Assembly: GCA_016200325.1 (NCBI GenBank)
Contig: JACQEZ010000016.1
Span: 280,184-344,183, forward strand
Length of the DNA stretch: 64,000 nucleotides
Source: Candidatus Manganitrophaceae bacterium
Lineage (GTDB): Bacteria > Nitrospirota > Nitrospiria > SBBL01 > Manganitrophaceae
Direction of reading: 5' to 3'
This document shows, one piece after another, positions 41,187 through 51,072 of the stretch. Position numbers and translations under genes: made by a program. The stretch's first letter is position 1. The number at the start of each line of letters is the position of its first letter. The notes under the pieces were generated by a model. It saw only the letters and a list, made by a program, of their open reading frames with translations, had not been told where the DNA came from and ran no database searches.

Positions 41187-43374
41187 CCTCCTCGTCGACG
41201 CCGCCCCCTATTATGCGGCCCTCTACCAAAGCATCATTCACGCCCGTGAACGGATCGTCTTTCTAGGGTGGCAGTTTGACAGCCGCGTCTCCCTGCTTCG
41301 GGGAGAAGAGGCGGCGCAAGCGCGCTATCCCGTTCAATTCTTGCCGCTTCTGCAAAAAGTCGCCGAAGCGCGGCCGGACCTTCAGATTTATATTTTGGCG
41401 TGGGACCACTCGATCGTCTTCATCCCGGAACGGGAATGGTGGCAACACTACCGTTTCCAGGAGACGACCCCCGAACAGATTCACTTTGTCTTCGATGCCC
41501 TCCACCCGGCCGGCGGGAGTCATCATCAGAAAATCGTCGTGGTCGACGGTCAGATCGGCTTCTGCGGCGGGCTCGACGTCTGCGGGGACCGCTGGGACAC
41601 GGCGCAACACCGCCGGAAAAATCCGCTTCGAAAGAACGACGACGGCACCCCCTATAGCCTCTTCCATGACGTTCAGATCGGCATTCAGGGAGAGGCCGTC
41701 TCGGTGCTGGAGGAGATCTTTTGTAGCCGATGGAACGCCGCCACCGGGGAGCGGCTCTCTTTCGCCCCTCCCCGGGAGCGACAGCGGCTTGATCTTCCCC
41801 ACACGTTGCGGCTTTCGCCCGGACCGGTTTCGATCTCCCGCACCGTTCCGATCGGAGCATGCGGGCAGACGACGCCCATCCACGAGATCGCCCAATTCTA
41901 CGATGATGCCATCGCCTCCGCGGAGCGATTGATCCTGATTGAGAACCAATACTTTACCTCCCGCCGCGTCTACGAAGCGCTCCTGAAGCGGATCTCCGAT
42001 AAAGACCGGCCGGCGGTGGAGCTGATCCTCATCCTTCCGCAGGCGGCCCAGAATTGGAAAGAAGAATTGGCGATCGGATTTGAACAGCGCCGGCTGCTTC
42101 AACATTTGGAAGATGCGGCGAAGCGGGCCGGCTCGCCGATCGCGATCTACACACCGATCAAAACCGGCAAGGGCCCGCTCCCGGCGACGCCGATCTATGT
42201 GCATAGTAAAGTCCTGGCGATTGATGATCGGATCCTCTCAATCGGATCGGCCAATACGAGCAATCGAAGCCTCGGCCTCGACACCGAATGCAATATCAAT
42301 ATTGAGGCCGAAGACGATCGCCGTCGGGGAGAGATCCGACAGAGCTGCTACACCCTCCTCGCCGAGCACCTCGAGCAGTCGACCGAGGCGGTTGAAGCGC
42401 TCATCCGGCAAAAAGGGGGGTGGGTGGCTGCACTCGATTCCGCCTGGTCTGAGGGGAAGGCGGGGCGGCTCCACAAAGTAAGCGAGACCCTTCCCGACTC
42501 CTGGATCGACCAGGTCCTCCCCGATGGAATCTGCTTTGATCCCGAATCGCCGCTGATCCCGGAAGATCTCTTTGAGACACTTTTCTCCGGAACCGGCGCG
42601 GAGACCGAAGGGGAGGGCGCAACCGGGGAGGAGAGGGAGAATAAACGGGAAGAGAAAGCGGTTCATGAGAAAAAAGAAGGATCCGAATCGGGATTGAATC
42701 GTCGATCGCTCTTAAAAGCGGGCGCTTTCTTTCTGCTCCCGCTGGTCGGCCTCTTTTTCTATCTCACGCTTCACCGGAAAGGTTTCGACCTCCACGCCGG
42801 CGTGGCGCTGTTGGATCAGGTTCGGGCATCGCATTGGACGGTTCCCCTTTTTGTCGCAGGCACCATTGTCGCGAGCGTGATCTCCTTTCCCCTGACGGTC
42901 TGCTTAATTTTGGGAGGCGTTTTGTTCGGCGCCTTCTGGGGGACCGTTTTGAATTGGACCTCGGCGCTGGCGGGGGCGATCGCTTCGTATTATTTGGGAC
43001 TCTATCTCGGCAAGCCGCTCTTTCGGAGCCTTACGGAAAAGAAGATGCCGGCCCTCACCGACTGGATTAAGAAAAAAGGATTTTGGGCCATTCTCGTCCT
43101 CCGCGTGGTCGGCATCTTTCCTTTCACCTGGGTGAATTTCGTCGCCGGCGCGAACCGAATCCGGCTCTCGAACTACCTGCTGGCAACGGCGATCGGGATG
43201 TTGCCGGGAACCTTCCTCATCTCTTATTTTTCCAACTCCATTCTGCAAGGGACCACAAACCTCCATAAAGGGGTCCACCCGCTCTGGGTTGGAATCGTCG
43301 TCCTTCTTGTTTGGATCGGCTCCACCTTCCTGAAAAAGTGGTGGCTGCGACGCCAGGAAAGAGCCTTTTCCTAA
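41119..43374 (+). CDS. Phospholipase D-like protein fused to a VTT (TVP38/DedA) membrane domain
   Basis: A 751-residue two-part protein. Residues 1-475 hold two PLD catalytic motifs: SHHQKIVVVDGQIGFCGG near residue 135 and YVHSKVLAIDDRILSIGSAN near 362 (HxKx4D each). A charged linker (about 490-530) leads to a C-terminal membrane half: one span near 533-553, then a VTT/TVP38 domain (FPLTVCLILGGVLFGAFWGT, RVVGIFPFTWVNFVAGANRI). Predicted role: phosphatidyl transfer or hydrolysis coupled to lipid flipping or transport. It is cotranscribed with the EEP gene. Confidence 0.9.
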   Translation: MSDQKIITPGKSCYRVAQADQIDLLVDAAPYYAALYQSIIHARERIVFLGWQFDSRVSLLRGEEAAQARYPVQFLPLLQKVAEARPDLQIYILAWDHSIVFIPEREWWQHYRFQETTPEQIHFVFDALHPAGGSHHQKIVVVDGQIGFCGGLDVCGDRWDTAQHRRKNPLRKNDDGTPYSLFHDVQIGIQGEAVSVLEEIFCSRWNAATGERLSFAPPRERQRLDLPHTLRLSPGPVSISRTVPIGACGQTTPIHEIAQFYDDAIASAERLILIENQYFTSRRVYEALLKRISDKDRPAVELILILPQAAQNWKEELAIGFEQRRLLQHLEDAAKRAGSPIAIYTPIKTGKGPLPATPIYVHSKVLAIDDRILSIGSANTSNRSLGLDTECNINIEAEDDRRRGEIRQSCYTLLAEHLEQSTEAVEALIRQKGGWVAALDSAWSEGKAGRLHKVSETLPDSWIDQVLPDGICFDPESPLIPEDLFETLFSGTGAETEGEGATGEERENKREEKAVHEKKEGSESGLNRRSLLKAGAFFLLPLVGLFFYLTLHRKGFDLHAGVALLDQVRASHWTVPLFVAGTIVASVISFPLTVCLILGGVLFGAFWGTVLNWTSALAGAIASYYLGLYLGKPLFRSLTEKKMPALTDWIKKKGFWAILVLRVVGIFPFTWVNFVAGANRIRLSNYLLATAIGMLPGTFLISYFSNSILQGTTNLHKGVHPLWVGIVVLLVWIGSTFLKKWWLRRQERAFS

Positions 43375-43413
43375 ACGGCCCTCTTCCAAATCGATTCTCT
43401 CTGTTTTAAGCGT

Positions 43414-44313
43414 TTAAAGGTAGGAAGGGAGGACCTCCTCCAACCGGCTGAAGGAGAGATCGAATTTCTCGAAGCGGTCGTGCTTTCCGCAGATATTGTC
43501 TTCTTGCAAGAGGATCAGCTGGTCGCGTGTCAACGGAGGGGTTTTAAACAGCTGCTCTGCAAGGGCTGCGGGCGGCTTCAACATCCAGATCGGGAGGTGG
43601 ACTTTCGAGCGGCGCTTTCCCACGATTTGCAGGATGAGCGCAATCAGCTCATTCAACGTATACGTCTGCGGGCCGCAGAGGGGATCGGTCCGGCCCGGCA
43701 TTATCGGATGATCTAACGCGGGATTGTCTAACGCACGGACAAAACAGGTGGCGACATCCTCCACCCAGACCGGCTGCAGACGGTTTTGGCCCGACCCTGG
43801 GACGGGGATGAATGGAAGGTAGGGCAGTGCGCGGATGAGAAGGTTGATCGCTCGATCTTCTTTGCCGAAGATCAGAGACGGTCGAAAGATCGTTGCATCG
43901 ACCGGAGCGGAGCGGACCCGCTCCTCCGCCTCCCATTTCGTTTGGTGATATCGGCTTGGGGCATCGGCGCGGCTTCCGAGCGCGCTCATATGGAGGAGTC
44001 GGCGCAGGCCCGAGCGCCGCATCGCCTCCAAGACATTCAGGGTCCCTTTAACGTGGACCTGCTCAAAGCGCTCGCCGGGGGGCTCGACCAAGCGCCCGGC
44101 GAGGTGAATCACCGCCTTCGCGCCCGCCATTCCTTGGGTCAAGCGCTCTATGGAATCGATCCCGCCCCGAATCCACTCCAGCTTTTCATTTTCAATGAAG
44201 CGGCTTCGCTCGGCCCGATAGAGTGCTCGCGCCTCCCCTCCTTGAGAGAGGAGGCGACGAACGATGGCCCGCCCGACAAAGCCGGTCGCACCGGTGATAA
44301 AGACCGCAGCCAT
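43414..44313 (-). CDS. NAD(P)-dependent epimerase/dehydratase, NDUFA9-like atypical SDR
   Basis: A 299-residue Rossmann protein starting FITGATGFVGRAIVRRL (residues 5-21). It has VIHLAG and YHQTKWEAEE, in which the SDR Lys is kept with an atypical preceding residue, and RPSLIFG. This fits complex-I NDUFA9-like/NmrA-like epimerases that bind NAD(P)H and often quinone- or sugar-linked substrates. Precise reaction unknown. It is 40 bp downstream of the DUF2892 gene on the same strand and convergent with the PLD-VTT gene. Confidence 0.8.
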   Translation of the reverse strand: MAAVFITGATGFVGRAIVRRLLSQGGEARALYRAERSRFIENEKLEWIRGGIDSIERLTQGMAGAKAVIHLAGRLVEPPGERFEQVHVKGTLNVLEAMRRSGLRRLLHMSALGSRADAPSRYHQTKWEAEERVRSAPVDATIFRPSLIFGKEDRAINLLIRALPYLPFIPVPGSGQNRLQPVWVEDVATCFVRALDNPALDHPIMPGRTDPLCGPQTYTLNELIALILQIVGKRRSKVHLPIWMLKPPAALAEQLFKTPPLTRDQLILLQEDNICGKHDRFEKFDLSFSRLEEVLPSYL

Positions 44314-44353
44314 CCGACCCTGTTGCCCTGTTGAGGTGATCGATCTGATCTCG

Positions 44354-44605
44354 CTATTTTGCGAAGCGGAGCAGCCCTCGCCCTCTCGAGTAGGTAGAGA
44401 TCCCCAAGAGGCGGTTCAATGGGCTGAACTTAAAATAGGCGGTGAGCAGACCATTGACGCCGATCACCCACATCGCCGCCCGCACCAATCGGCTCCGCCC
44501 GGCGAACAAGGCCAGGATGGGAAAGAAGAAACCGACGCCATAACGGATCTGTTGATCCAACCCGCCGACATTATAAGACTTCACTCCTTTGTATTTTTTT
44601 ATCAT
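44354..44605 (-). CDS. DUF2892-type small membrane protein
   Basis: An 83-residue protein with two hydrophobic spans (about 22-38 and 41-57) and the LDQQIRYGVG and SPLNRLLGI segments typical of the YgaP-like DUF2892 domain. The start at 44605 has GGGAGG at an ideal distance; a longer frame to 44671 adds an unrelated leader. It is cotranscribed with the NDUFA9-like gene. Function unknown. Confidence 0.75.
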   Translation of the reverse strand: MIKKYKGVKSYNVGGLDQQIRYGVGFFFPILALFAGRSRLVRAAMWVIGVNGLLTAYFKFSPLNRLLGISTYSRGRGLLRFAK

Positions 44606-44988
44606 ACTTCCCTCCCTGCTATTCGGCACAAATGACTCCATTTTATGGTTGTGCTCGATCTCTTCCATCATAGCGCTGTCCGATCGACCGGCACAATCCC
44701 CATTTCGGATGATATCGGACCCTCATTGGGTAGTAGTCGGAAACGAACCTCAATGCTGAGGCCGGGTGATCTCTCCGGGCCGGAGTCTTTATCCGGTACA
44801 GGGCTTTGTTGACTTCCTTTTGTCAGAGGCCTATACTATCGTCCCTTAAGAAGAGAGCCACATCTCCCTCTGGGTCTATCATTAGTGAAAATAAACCGGG
44901 TCGCGTTGTCTTAAGAGATAAGATATTGAGCGGGAAGACCGAATCGCGACAGCGGCTCCCCGCCCCCTCTTTCGGTTGAGAATACAAG
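44606..44988. other. Divergent intergenic region before the APC permease
   Basis: 383 bp without a gene. It carries the permease promoter (44809-44837) and a leader of about 145 nt with modest pairing potential. I could not match it to a known riboswitch. Confidence 0.5.
44809..44837 (+). promoter_or_regulatory. Promoter of the APC permease operon
   Basis: TTGACT (44809-44814), 17-bp spacer, TATACT (44832-44837). The predicted leader is about 145 nt before the ATG at 44989. Confidence 0.6.
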
Positions 44989-46560
44989 ATGGCATCTGAG
45001 GTTCAACCTGCTGCCGGGCTTCCTGTCCCCGGCACTCCCACCGAGCTGCGGCGGGATGTCTCGGTCTGGGGCTCCTTTACTTGGGGCTATGCCGATGTGG
45101 GAGCGGATGTCTATGTCGCCTTAGGCCTGGTGATGGGCGCCGCCCACGGCGCGGCACCGCTCGCCTTTCTGGCCGCCGGCTGCGTCTATATCCTCATCGG
45201 CTTTGCCTATACCGAGCTTGCCTCGGCCTATCCAGTCGCCGGAGGAGGACAGTACTACTGTCTTCGGGGCCTGGGAGATATCTGGGGATTCATCGCGGGA
45301 TCGGCACTGCTCCTCGATTATACGATCGACATCGCGCTGTTTGCCGCCGCTTCCGCCGGCTACATCAACTTCTTTTTTCCCGCCATCCAGCAATTTTCGA
45401 TCGATCTCGGCCCCTTCCAAGGGATCAACCTCCTCTGGGCGGCCGAATCGCTTCTGCTGATTGTCCTTCTGATGGTCCTCAACATCCGCGGCATTCGAGA
45501 ATCGTCCTTATTTAACTCGTTGATCGGCGCCGTCGATATGGTGATGGAGGGAAGCATCATTGTCCTCGGCTTTCTCTTCGCCTGGAGACCGGAAAAGGTC
45601 GTCTATCAATTTCAAAACGAATTTCCGTCGACCGAGCAATTCTTCTATGCCGTCTCGGTGGCGATTATCTCTTATGTCGGCCTGGAGTCGATCTCTCAAG
45701 CGGCCCAGGAGACGCGACGGCCCGCGACGATCATCCCGCGGACCTCGATCGCACTCATCTTTGTGGTTCTTCTCTTCGCCCTCTCGTTTCCGGTCCTCAG
45801 CCTGGGAATCGTAGACTGGCAGACCCTCGCGGAGCGCGAATCGGATCCGGTCGCCGCCCTCGCCAGCGCCATCCCCTACGTCGGTTTTTTGGCCGGACAG
45901 GCCGCTGCGGTGTTGGGGGCGACGATTGTGTTGATCTCCGCCAACACCGGGGTCATGGGCGCCTCGCGACTGACCTACAGCATGAGCGAATTTCATCTGC
46001 TCAGCCCCTGGTTCAATGCGGTCCACCCGAAATATCGGACTCCGGTCCGAAGCGTTGTCTTCTTTTCCGGGGTCGCCGCCGTTGAAGCCATCTTCAGTTT
46101 CTTGTCGGGCCCGAAGGCGATGGATACGATGGTGAACATGTATGCTTTCGGCGCCACCCTCGCCTATTTTCTTAGCTTCATTGCCCTGATTGCACTTCGG
46201 ATCAAAGATCCCTATACTCCTCGGCCTTATCGGATGCCGTTTAATATTAAGGTGAAGGGATATTACATCCCGGTCCTCGGCACGGTCGGGGCGCTCGCCA
46301 CCGTCGGAATGCTCGGCGTGGTCATCTGGACGCATGCGCTCGGCCGGATCGCCGGGCCCGGCTGGATCATTCTCTGGTTGGGGATTTATTTCTGGTACCG
46401 GTGGAAAAATGGGCTGCCGATGCTTCGGAGCGTCCCACGGGATTGGGAAAAGGACCAAATCGCCATCCTCACCTCCGCCGAAGAGTTCGATCTGCTCGAG
46501 CAATACAAGCTCGCGTTGGCGGAGCGAAACAAGAAAGAGTTAAAACATGTTACAAAATAG
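44989..46560 (+). CDS. APC superfamily permease
   Basis: A 523-residue protein with about 12 hydrophobic segments and the APC hallmark motifs FTWGYADVGADVY in helix 1 and YVGLESISQAAQETRRP at the helix 6-7 region. It is a secondary transporter of the amino acid-polyamine-cation group. The C-terminal cytosolic tail is short. It heads a same-strand run with a small membrane protein, a USP and two TrkA/RCK proteins, a context seen for potassium importers such as KimA as well as amino acid carriers. The substrate is undetermined. Confidence 0.85.
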   Translation: MASEVQPAAGLPVPGTPTELRRDVSVWGSFTWGYADVGADVYVALGLVMGAAHGAAPLAFLAAGCVYILIGFAYTELASAYPVAGGGQYYCLRGLGDIWGFIAGSALLLDYTIDIALFAAASAGYINFFFPAIQQFSIDLGPFQGINLLWAAESLLLIVLLMVLNIRGIRESSLFNSLIGAVDMVMEGSIIVLGFLFAWRPEKVVYQFQNEFPSTEQFFYAVSVAIISYVGLESISQAAQETRRPATIIPRTSIALIFVVLLFALSFPVLSLGIVDWQTLAERESDPVAALASAIPYVGFLAGQAAAVLGATIVLISANTGVMGASRLTYSMSEFHLLSPWFNAVHPKYRTPVRSVVFFSGVAAVEAIFSFLSGPKAMDTMVNMYAFGATLAYFLSFIALIALRIKDPYTPRPYRMPFNIKVKGYYIPVLGTVGALATVGMLGVVIWTHALGRIAGPGWIILWLGIYFWYRWKNGLPMLRSVPRDWEKDQIAILTSAEEFDLLEQYKLALAERNKKELKHVTK

Positions 46561-46798
46561 AGCGCGTTTTCGCTCTCTTTTTCGATCGTTGACACTGCGG
46601 GACCGGGTCATGCTGATCAACATGTTCCTCTACTTCCTGGTCGGGGGAACGCTCCTCTACCGCGCCTTTTTCCGGCATGCCGCCTGGCCGGCCTACCTGA
46701 TCGCCGTCCTCTTTATTCTCGCCGGAAGCTATCGGTTCTACTCCCTCTACAAAGCGCTTATGAGAATCCCCGTCGATCCGGAGGCGTCATTAAAATGA
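46547..46798 (+). CDS. Small two-span membrane protein
   Basis: An 83-residue protein with a basic N-terminus (residues 1-20) and two hydrophobic spans (about 23-42 and 47-65). It begins within the end of the permease gene (14-bp overlap) and its stop overlaps the USP start (ATGA), so it is translationally coupled on both sides. No family recognised; a permease subunit or adaptor is plausible. Confidence 0.7.
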   Translation: MLQNRARFRSLFRSLTLRDRVMLINMFLYFLVGGTLLYRAFFRHAAWPAYLIAVLFILAGSYRFYSLYKALMRIPVDPEASLK

Positions 46799-47358
46799 TT
46801 GCCCAGATCCATCCGTTGGGAGCCGCCATTGCCCTCTTTTTTGTCGTCTCGCTTTTTTCGATCCTCTGGTGGATGCTCCACCCGCCCCTCTATATTCCGG
46901 CGGCCGCCGCGAAGGCGCGGCGCTCTGTTTTTGCAGTGAAGAAAATCTTGGTGCCGACGGTCGGTCTTCCCTATGCGGAACGGGGGGTCGAGCTTGCCTG
47001 CCGCCTCGGCAGCGAGCAGGGGGCCGAGATCCTCCTCACCTATGTCGTCGAAGTGCCGCGTACGATGCCGCTCGGGATTCCGCTGCCGGAGGCGGAACAG
47101 GAAGGAAACGAGGCATTGGAGCGAGCGAGCTCCATCGTCAAGCTCCATGGCCTTCCCTCTCAGAAAATCCTCCAGAGGGCCCGCTTGGCGGGGGAGGAGA
47201 TTGCCCGCATTGCGCGGGAACGCGACATCGATATGATTATCTTGGGGATCCGATCCGATCCGGGCCTGAAAGGAGAGCTGCTGGGAAGAACGTCGGATAT
47301 CATCTTACGGCACTCTCCGTGCGAGGTGGTCATCGACAAGCTGCCGAAGGAGAGTTGA
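46795..47358 (+). CDS. Membrane-anchored universal stress protein (UspA domain)
   Basis: A 187-residue protein. Residues 5-25 are one membrane segment; residues 43-185 form a USP domain (KKILVPTVGLPYAERGVELA, MIILGIRSD, DIILRHSPCEVVI). The Gly-rich nucleotide loop is present but non-canonical (GIRSDPGLKGELLGRTSD). USP proteins bind ATP or other nucleotides and often regulate transporters. Coupling to the permease and the small membrane protein suggests a regulator of that transporter held at the membrane. Confidence 0.82.
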   Translation: MIAQIHPLGAAIALFFVVSLFSILWWMLHPPLYIPAAAAKARRSVFAVKKILVPTVGLPYAERGVELACRLGSEQGAEILLTYVVEVPRTMPLGIPLPEAEQEGNEALERASSIVKLHGLPSQKILQRARLAGEEIARIARERDIDMIILGIRSDPGLKGELLGRTSDIILRHSPCEVVIDKLPKES

Positions 47359-47455
47359 TCGGGAGCGCCGATCGATCGACGGCGTCCCTGAATGTTTCCC
47401 CTTTGACTTCGAAGGACAAACGATTATACTCTAGACAGAATAGAATGAGGGTGCA

Positions 47456-47860
47456 ATGAACATCATAATTCTCGGCTCGGGCCGATTGGGCTCCCGTCTC
47501 GCCAACTCCCTGGTGCAAAAAGGACATAAGATCGTCATCGTCGATGCGGAGGAGACGAAGTTTAAGAATCTGGAGGAGCACGAAAAGATTCAGCGGGTCA
47601 GCGGAAATATCTTCAACGAGGAGACGGCGAGCCTCGTCTTCTCCGAGCAGGCCGACGTCTTCATCGCCGTCACCGGAAGTGACAATGTAAACCTAATGGT
47701 CGCCCAAGCGATGCAAAAAAAATACAAAATTCCCAGGGTCCTTATTCGCGTCTTCGATCCCACCCTCTCCTCGGTCTACCATGATCTCGGTATGGAAACG
47801 GTCTGTCCGACGAATTTTGCGTTGCAGGAGATGTTGAAGACCCTGGAGAAGGGGGTCTGA
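47456..47860 (+). CDS. TrkA-N (RCK) protein, single domain
   Basis: A 134-residue Rossmann protein: IILGSGRLGSRLANSL at the nucleotide site, acidic VDAEE at the end of beta-2, VTGSDNVNLM. It corresponds to an RCK/TrkA N-domain that binds NAD(H) or ATP and gates potassium channels or transporters. It lacks the TrkA-C ligand domain. The next gene, a complete TrkA, starts two bases after its stop. Confidence 0.85.
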   Translation: MNIIILGSGRLGSRLANSLVQKGHKIVIVDAEETKFKNLEEHEKIQRVSGNIFNEETASLVFSEQADVFIAVTGSDNVNLMVAQAMQKKYKIPRVLIRVFDPTLSSVYHDLGMETVCPTNFALQEMLKTLEKGV

Positions 47861-47861
47861 C

Positions 47862-48515
47862 ATGTATATCATCGTCGTCGGAGGGGGAAAGGTCGGCTAC
47901 AACCTGACAAAGCTCCTTTTGGCAGAGGAACATGAAGTCCTCTTGATTGAAAAAGACAAAACAAAGACGCCGGGGCTGTCCAGGGAATTCGGGGAAGCGC
48001 TGATGGAGGGAAACGGCTCTCGGGTCAGTGTTCTGAGGGAAGCGGGGGCCAATCGCGCCGATGTGCTGGTCGCCGTCACCGGCGCCGACGAGGACAACCT
48101 CGTCATCTGTCAGGTCGCCAAAGCGGTCTTTAAATGCCCCCGGACGATCGCCCGGGTCAATGATCCGATGAACGAATCGCTCTTCTCCGCGTTGGGAATC
48201 GACGCCACCGTCAGCTCCACCCGACTGATTGATTCGCTGATTGAGGAGCAGGTGAAGGCGGAGGACATGGTCATCCCGCTGGTGACCCTTCGCGCCGGGA
48301 ACGTTGAAATTATTGAAGTCGATCTCTCACGCTCTTCTCACTTCATGGGAAAGAAGGTGAGGGAAATCCAGCTCCCCGAAGGGTCGATCTTTATCTCCAT
48401 CATCCGCGGGGATGAAATTATCATTCCAAAGGGAGAGACCGAGCTCATCCCGGGCGACAAAGTCGTGGCATTGGTCCGGAAAGAGGCGGAACAAGCCCTC
48501 CGGGAAATGCTCTAG
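47862..48515 (+). CDS. TrkA-type potassium uptake regulator (N and C domains)
   Basis: A 217-residue protein. The TrkA-N domain (IIVVGGGKVGYNLTKLL, VAVTGADEDNLVICQ) covers residues 1-130. The TrkA-C domain (residues 140-215) has GKKVREIQLPEGSIFISIIRG and ELIPGDKVVALV. It likely forms hetero-oligomers with the preceding single-domain protein. No TrkH/KtrB pore is encoded in the window, so its partner is either distant or the upstream APC permease. Confidence 0.88.
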   Translation: MYIIVVGGGKVGYNLTKLLLAEEHEVLLIEKDKTKTPGLSREFGEALMEGNGSRVSVLREAGANRADVLVAVTGADEDNLVICQVAKAVFKCPRTIARVNDPMNESLFSALGIDATVSSTRLIDSLIEEQVKAEDMVIPLVTLRAGNVEIIEVDLSRSSHFMGKKVREIQLPEGSIFISIIRGDEIIIPKGETELIPGDKVVALVRKEAEQALREML

Positions 48516-48602
48516 CCGACGGCATGGCGCGTCCGCCCTCTCTCAGGCCCCAGGCCGATTCCCTCGGCGTCTCTGCAGCGCCTTGACCCGCCCCGATTCC
48601 CC

Positions 48603-48632
48603 TTGACAGGATCACCAGGGATTCGTTACCAT
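48603..48632 (+). promoter_or_regulatory. Promoter of the second rpiB with a very short leader
   Basis: TTGACA (48603-48608), 18-bp spacer, TACCAT (48627-48632). Fourteen bases separate the -10 box from the ATG at 48647, so the leader would be about 7 nt with no room for a ribosome site. Confidence 0.5.
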
Positions 48633-48646
48633 CCCTAGACTCAACG

Positions 48647-49120
48647 ATGAAGATCGCAATCGCCTCCGACCACGCCGGATTTGGCCTTAAAAGCCGCATC
48701 ATCCGCTACCTGACCGAAAAGAAGGTGGAAACCCTCGATTTGGGAACCCACAGCCGCGATTCGGTCGATTATCCGGATTATGCGACGCGGGTCGCTGAAT
48801 CGGTTTCCAAAGGGGAGGTCGACCGCGGCATCTTGATCTGCGGCACCGGGATCGGCATGTCGATTGCGGCGAATAAATTCCAAAGGGTCCGCGCCGCCCT
48901 CTGCCACAACGATGCCACTGCGGAGGCCAGCCGACGCCACAACGACGCCAATATCCTGGTATTGGGAGAGCGGGTCCTCGACGAAGAAAAAGCGATCGAG
49001 ATTCTTCGGATCTGGCTCACGACCGAATTCGAGGGGGGACGGCACCAAAACCGGCTCGATAAAATTCAATCGATTGAGGCCTCTCAGCAGACGGAACCCC
49101 GGTCTTCCGAAGGGTATTAA
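48647..49120 (+). CDS. rpiB: Ribose-5-phosphate isomerase B, second copy
   Basis: A 157-residue RpiB with IASDHAGFGLKSRI at the N-terminus, active-site Cys in ILICGTGIGMSIAANK and RRHNDANILVLG. It shares the C-terminal EGGRH motif with the copy in the pentose phosphate operon but is clearly diverged. It precedes glyA by 57 bp, as RpiB often does in bacteria (rpiB-glyA-nrdR order), so this is probably the housekeeping copy. Confidence 0.93.
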   Translation: MKIAIASDHAGFGLKSRIIRYLTEKKVETLDLGTHSRDSVDYPDYATRVAESVSKGEVDRGILICGTGIGMSIAANKFQRVRAALCHNDATAEASRRHNDANILVLGERVLDEEKAIEILRIWLTTEFEGGRHQNRLDKIQSIEASQQTEPRSSEGY

Positions 49121-49177
49121 TGGCCTTCCAAAACAGCCTGGCGAAAATCTTTTCGAACGAATAGGGTAGGAATCGAT

Positions 49178-50422
<1,245 letters not shown>

Positions 50423-50475
50423 GGGGCGGATGGGGATGAGCGCTTGACCCCAACCGTCCGCCACAGGGATTCGTC

Positions 50476-50970
50476 GTGCAATGTCCGTTCTGCAGTCATG
50501 TGGAAGATAAGGTGGTCGACTCCCGCCTGAGCAAAGAGGGGGAGGTGATCCGGCGGCGTCGGGAGTGCCTTCATTGCCAACGGCGCTTCACCACCTATGA
50601 GCGGGTCGAAGAGATCTTTCCGATGGTGATCAAAAAAGACGGCCGGCGCGAGCCGTTCGATCGGCAAAAGATCTTCGCCGGCCTCAAGAAAGCGTGCGAG
50701 AAGCGGCCGGTCAGCATCGACCTGCTGGAGTCGGTCGTCACCCGGATTGAGAAGAAGATCCAAGAGCGGGGGGAGAGCGAAATCGAAAGCCGCATCGTCG
50801 GCGAAGAGGTCATGCGACAGCTGCATGGGATCGACCAGGTCGCTTATGTCCGGTTCGCCTCTGTTTATCGTGAATTCAAAGATGTCGGCCAATTCCTCTC
50901 CGAGCTGAAGAACCTCCTCAACGAGCAGGGACAAGAGAAACAGGGGGTCGCAGAGGGAAACAAAGGATAA
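50476..50970 (+). CDS. nrdR: Transcriptional repressor NrdR
   Basis: A 164-residue protein. A zinc ribbon (CPFC at residues 3-6, CLHC at 31-34), DSR and [18 protein letters not shown] are diagnostic. The ATP-cone follows ([16 protein letters not shown]). NrdR represses ribonucleotide reductase genes according to (d)ATP. The GTG start is set by the family N-terminus MQCPFC. The C-terminal tail is Gln/Lys-rich. Confidence 0.96.
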   Translation: MQCPFCSHVEDKVVDSRLSKEGEVIRRRRECLHCQRRFTTYERVEEIFPMVIKKDGRREPFDRQKIFAGLKKACEKRPVSIDLLESVVTRIEKKIQERGESEIESRIVGEEVMRQLHGIDQVAYVRFASVYREFKDVGQFLSELKNLLNEQGQEKQGVAEGNKG

Positions 50971-51012
50971 GGAAGATTTAAGAACGTCAGCACGGATTGA
51001 ATTCGAGTTGAA

Positions 51013-51050
51013 ATAAAAAGGGATGGAGCCTGCACTCCATCCCTTTTTAT
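51013..51050. terminator. Bidirectional Rho-independent terminator between nrdR and hppA
   Basis: A perfect 16-bp stem (51013-51028 with 51035-51050), loop CCTGCA, GC-rich core GGGATGGAG and A/T runs on both sides. It serves both convergent genes. Confidence 0.95.
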
Positions 51051-51072
51051 TTTCCCGGCAGGCCGTTTAGAA

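Noticed and set aside
45508..46503. 331-codon frame antisense to the APC permease
   Set aside because: The plus strand encodes clear transmembrane helices and APC motifs; the antisense product is His/Asp/Arg-rich noise.
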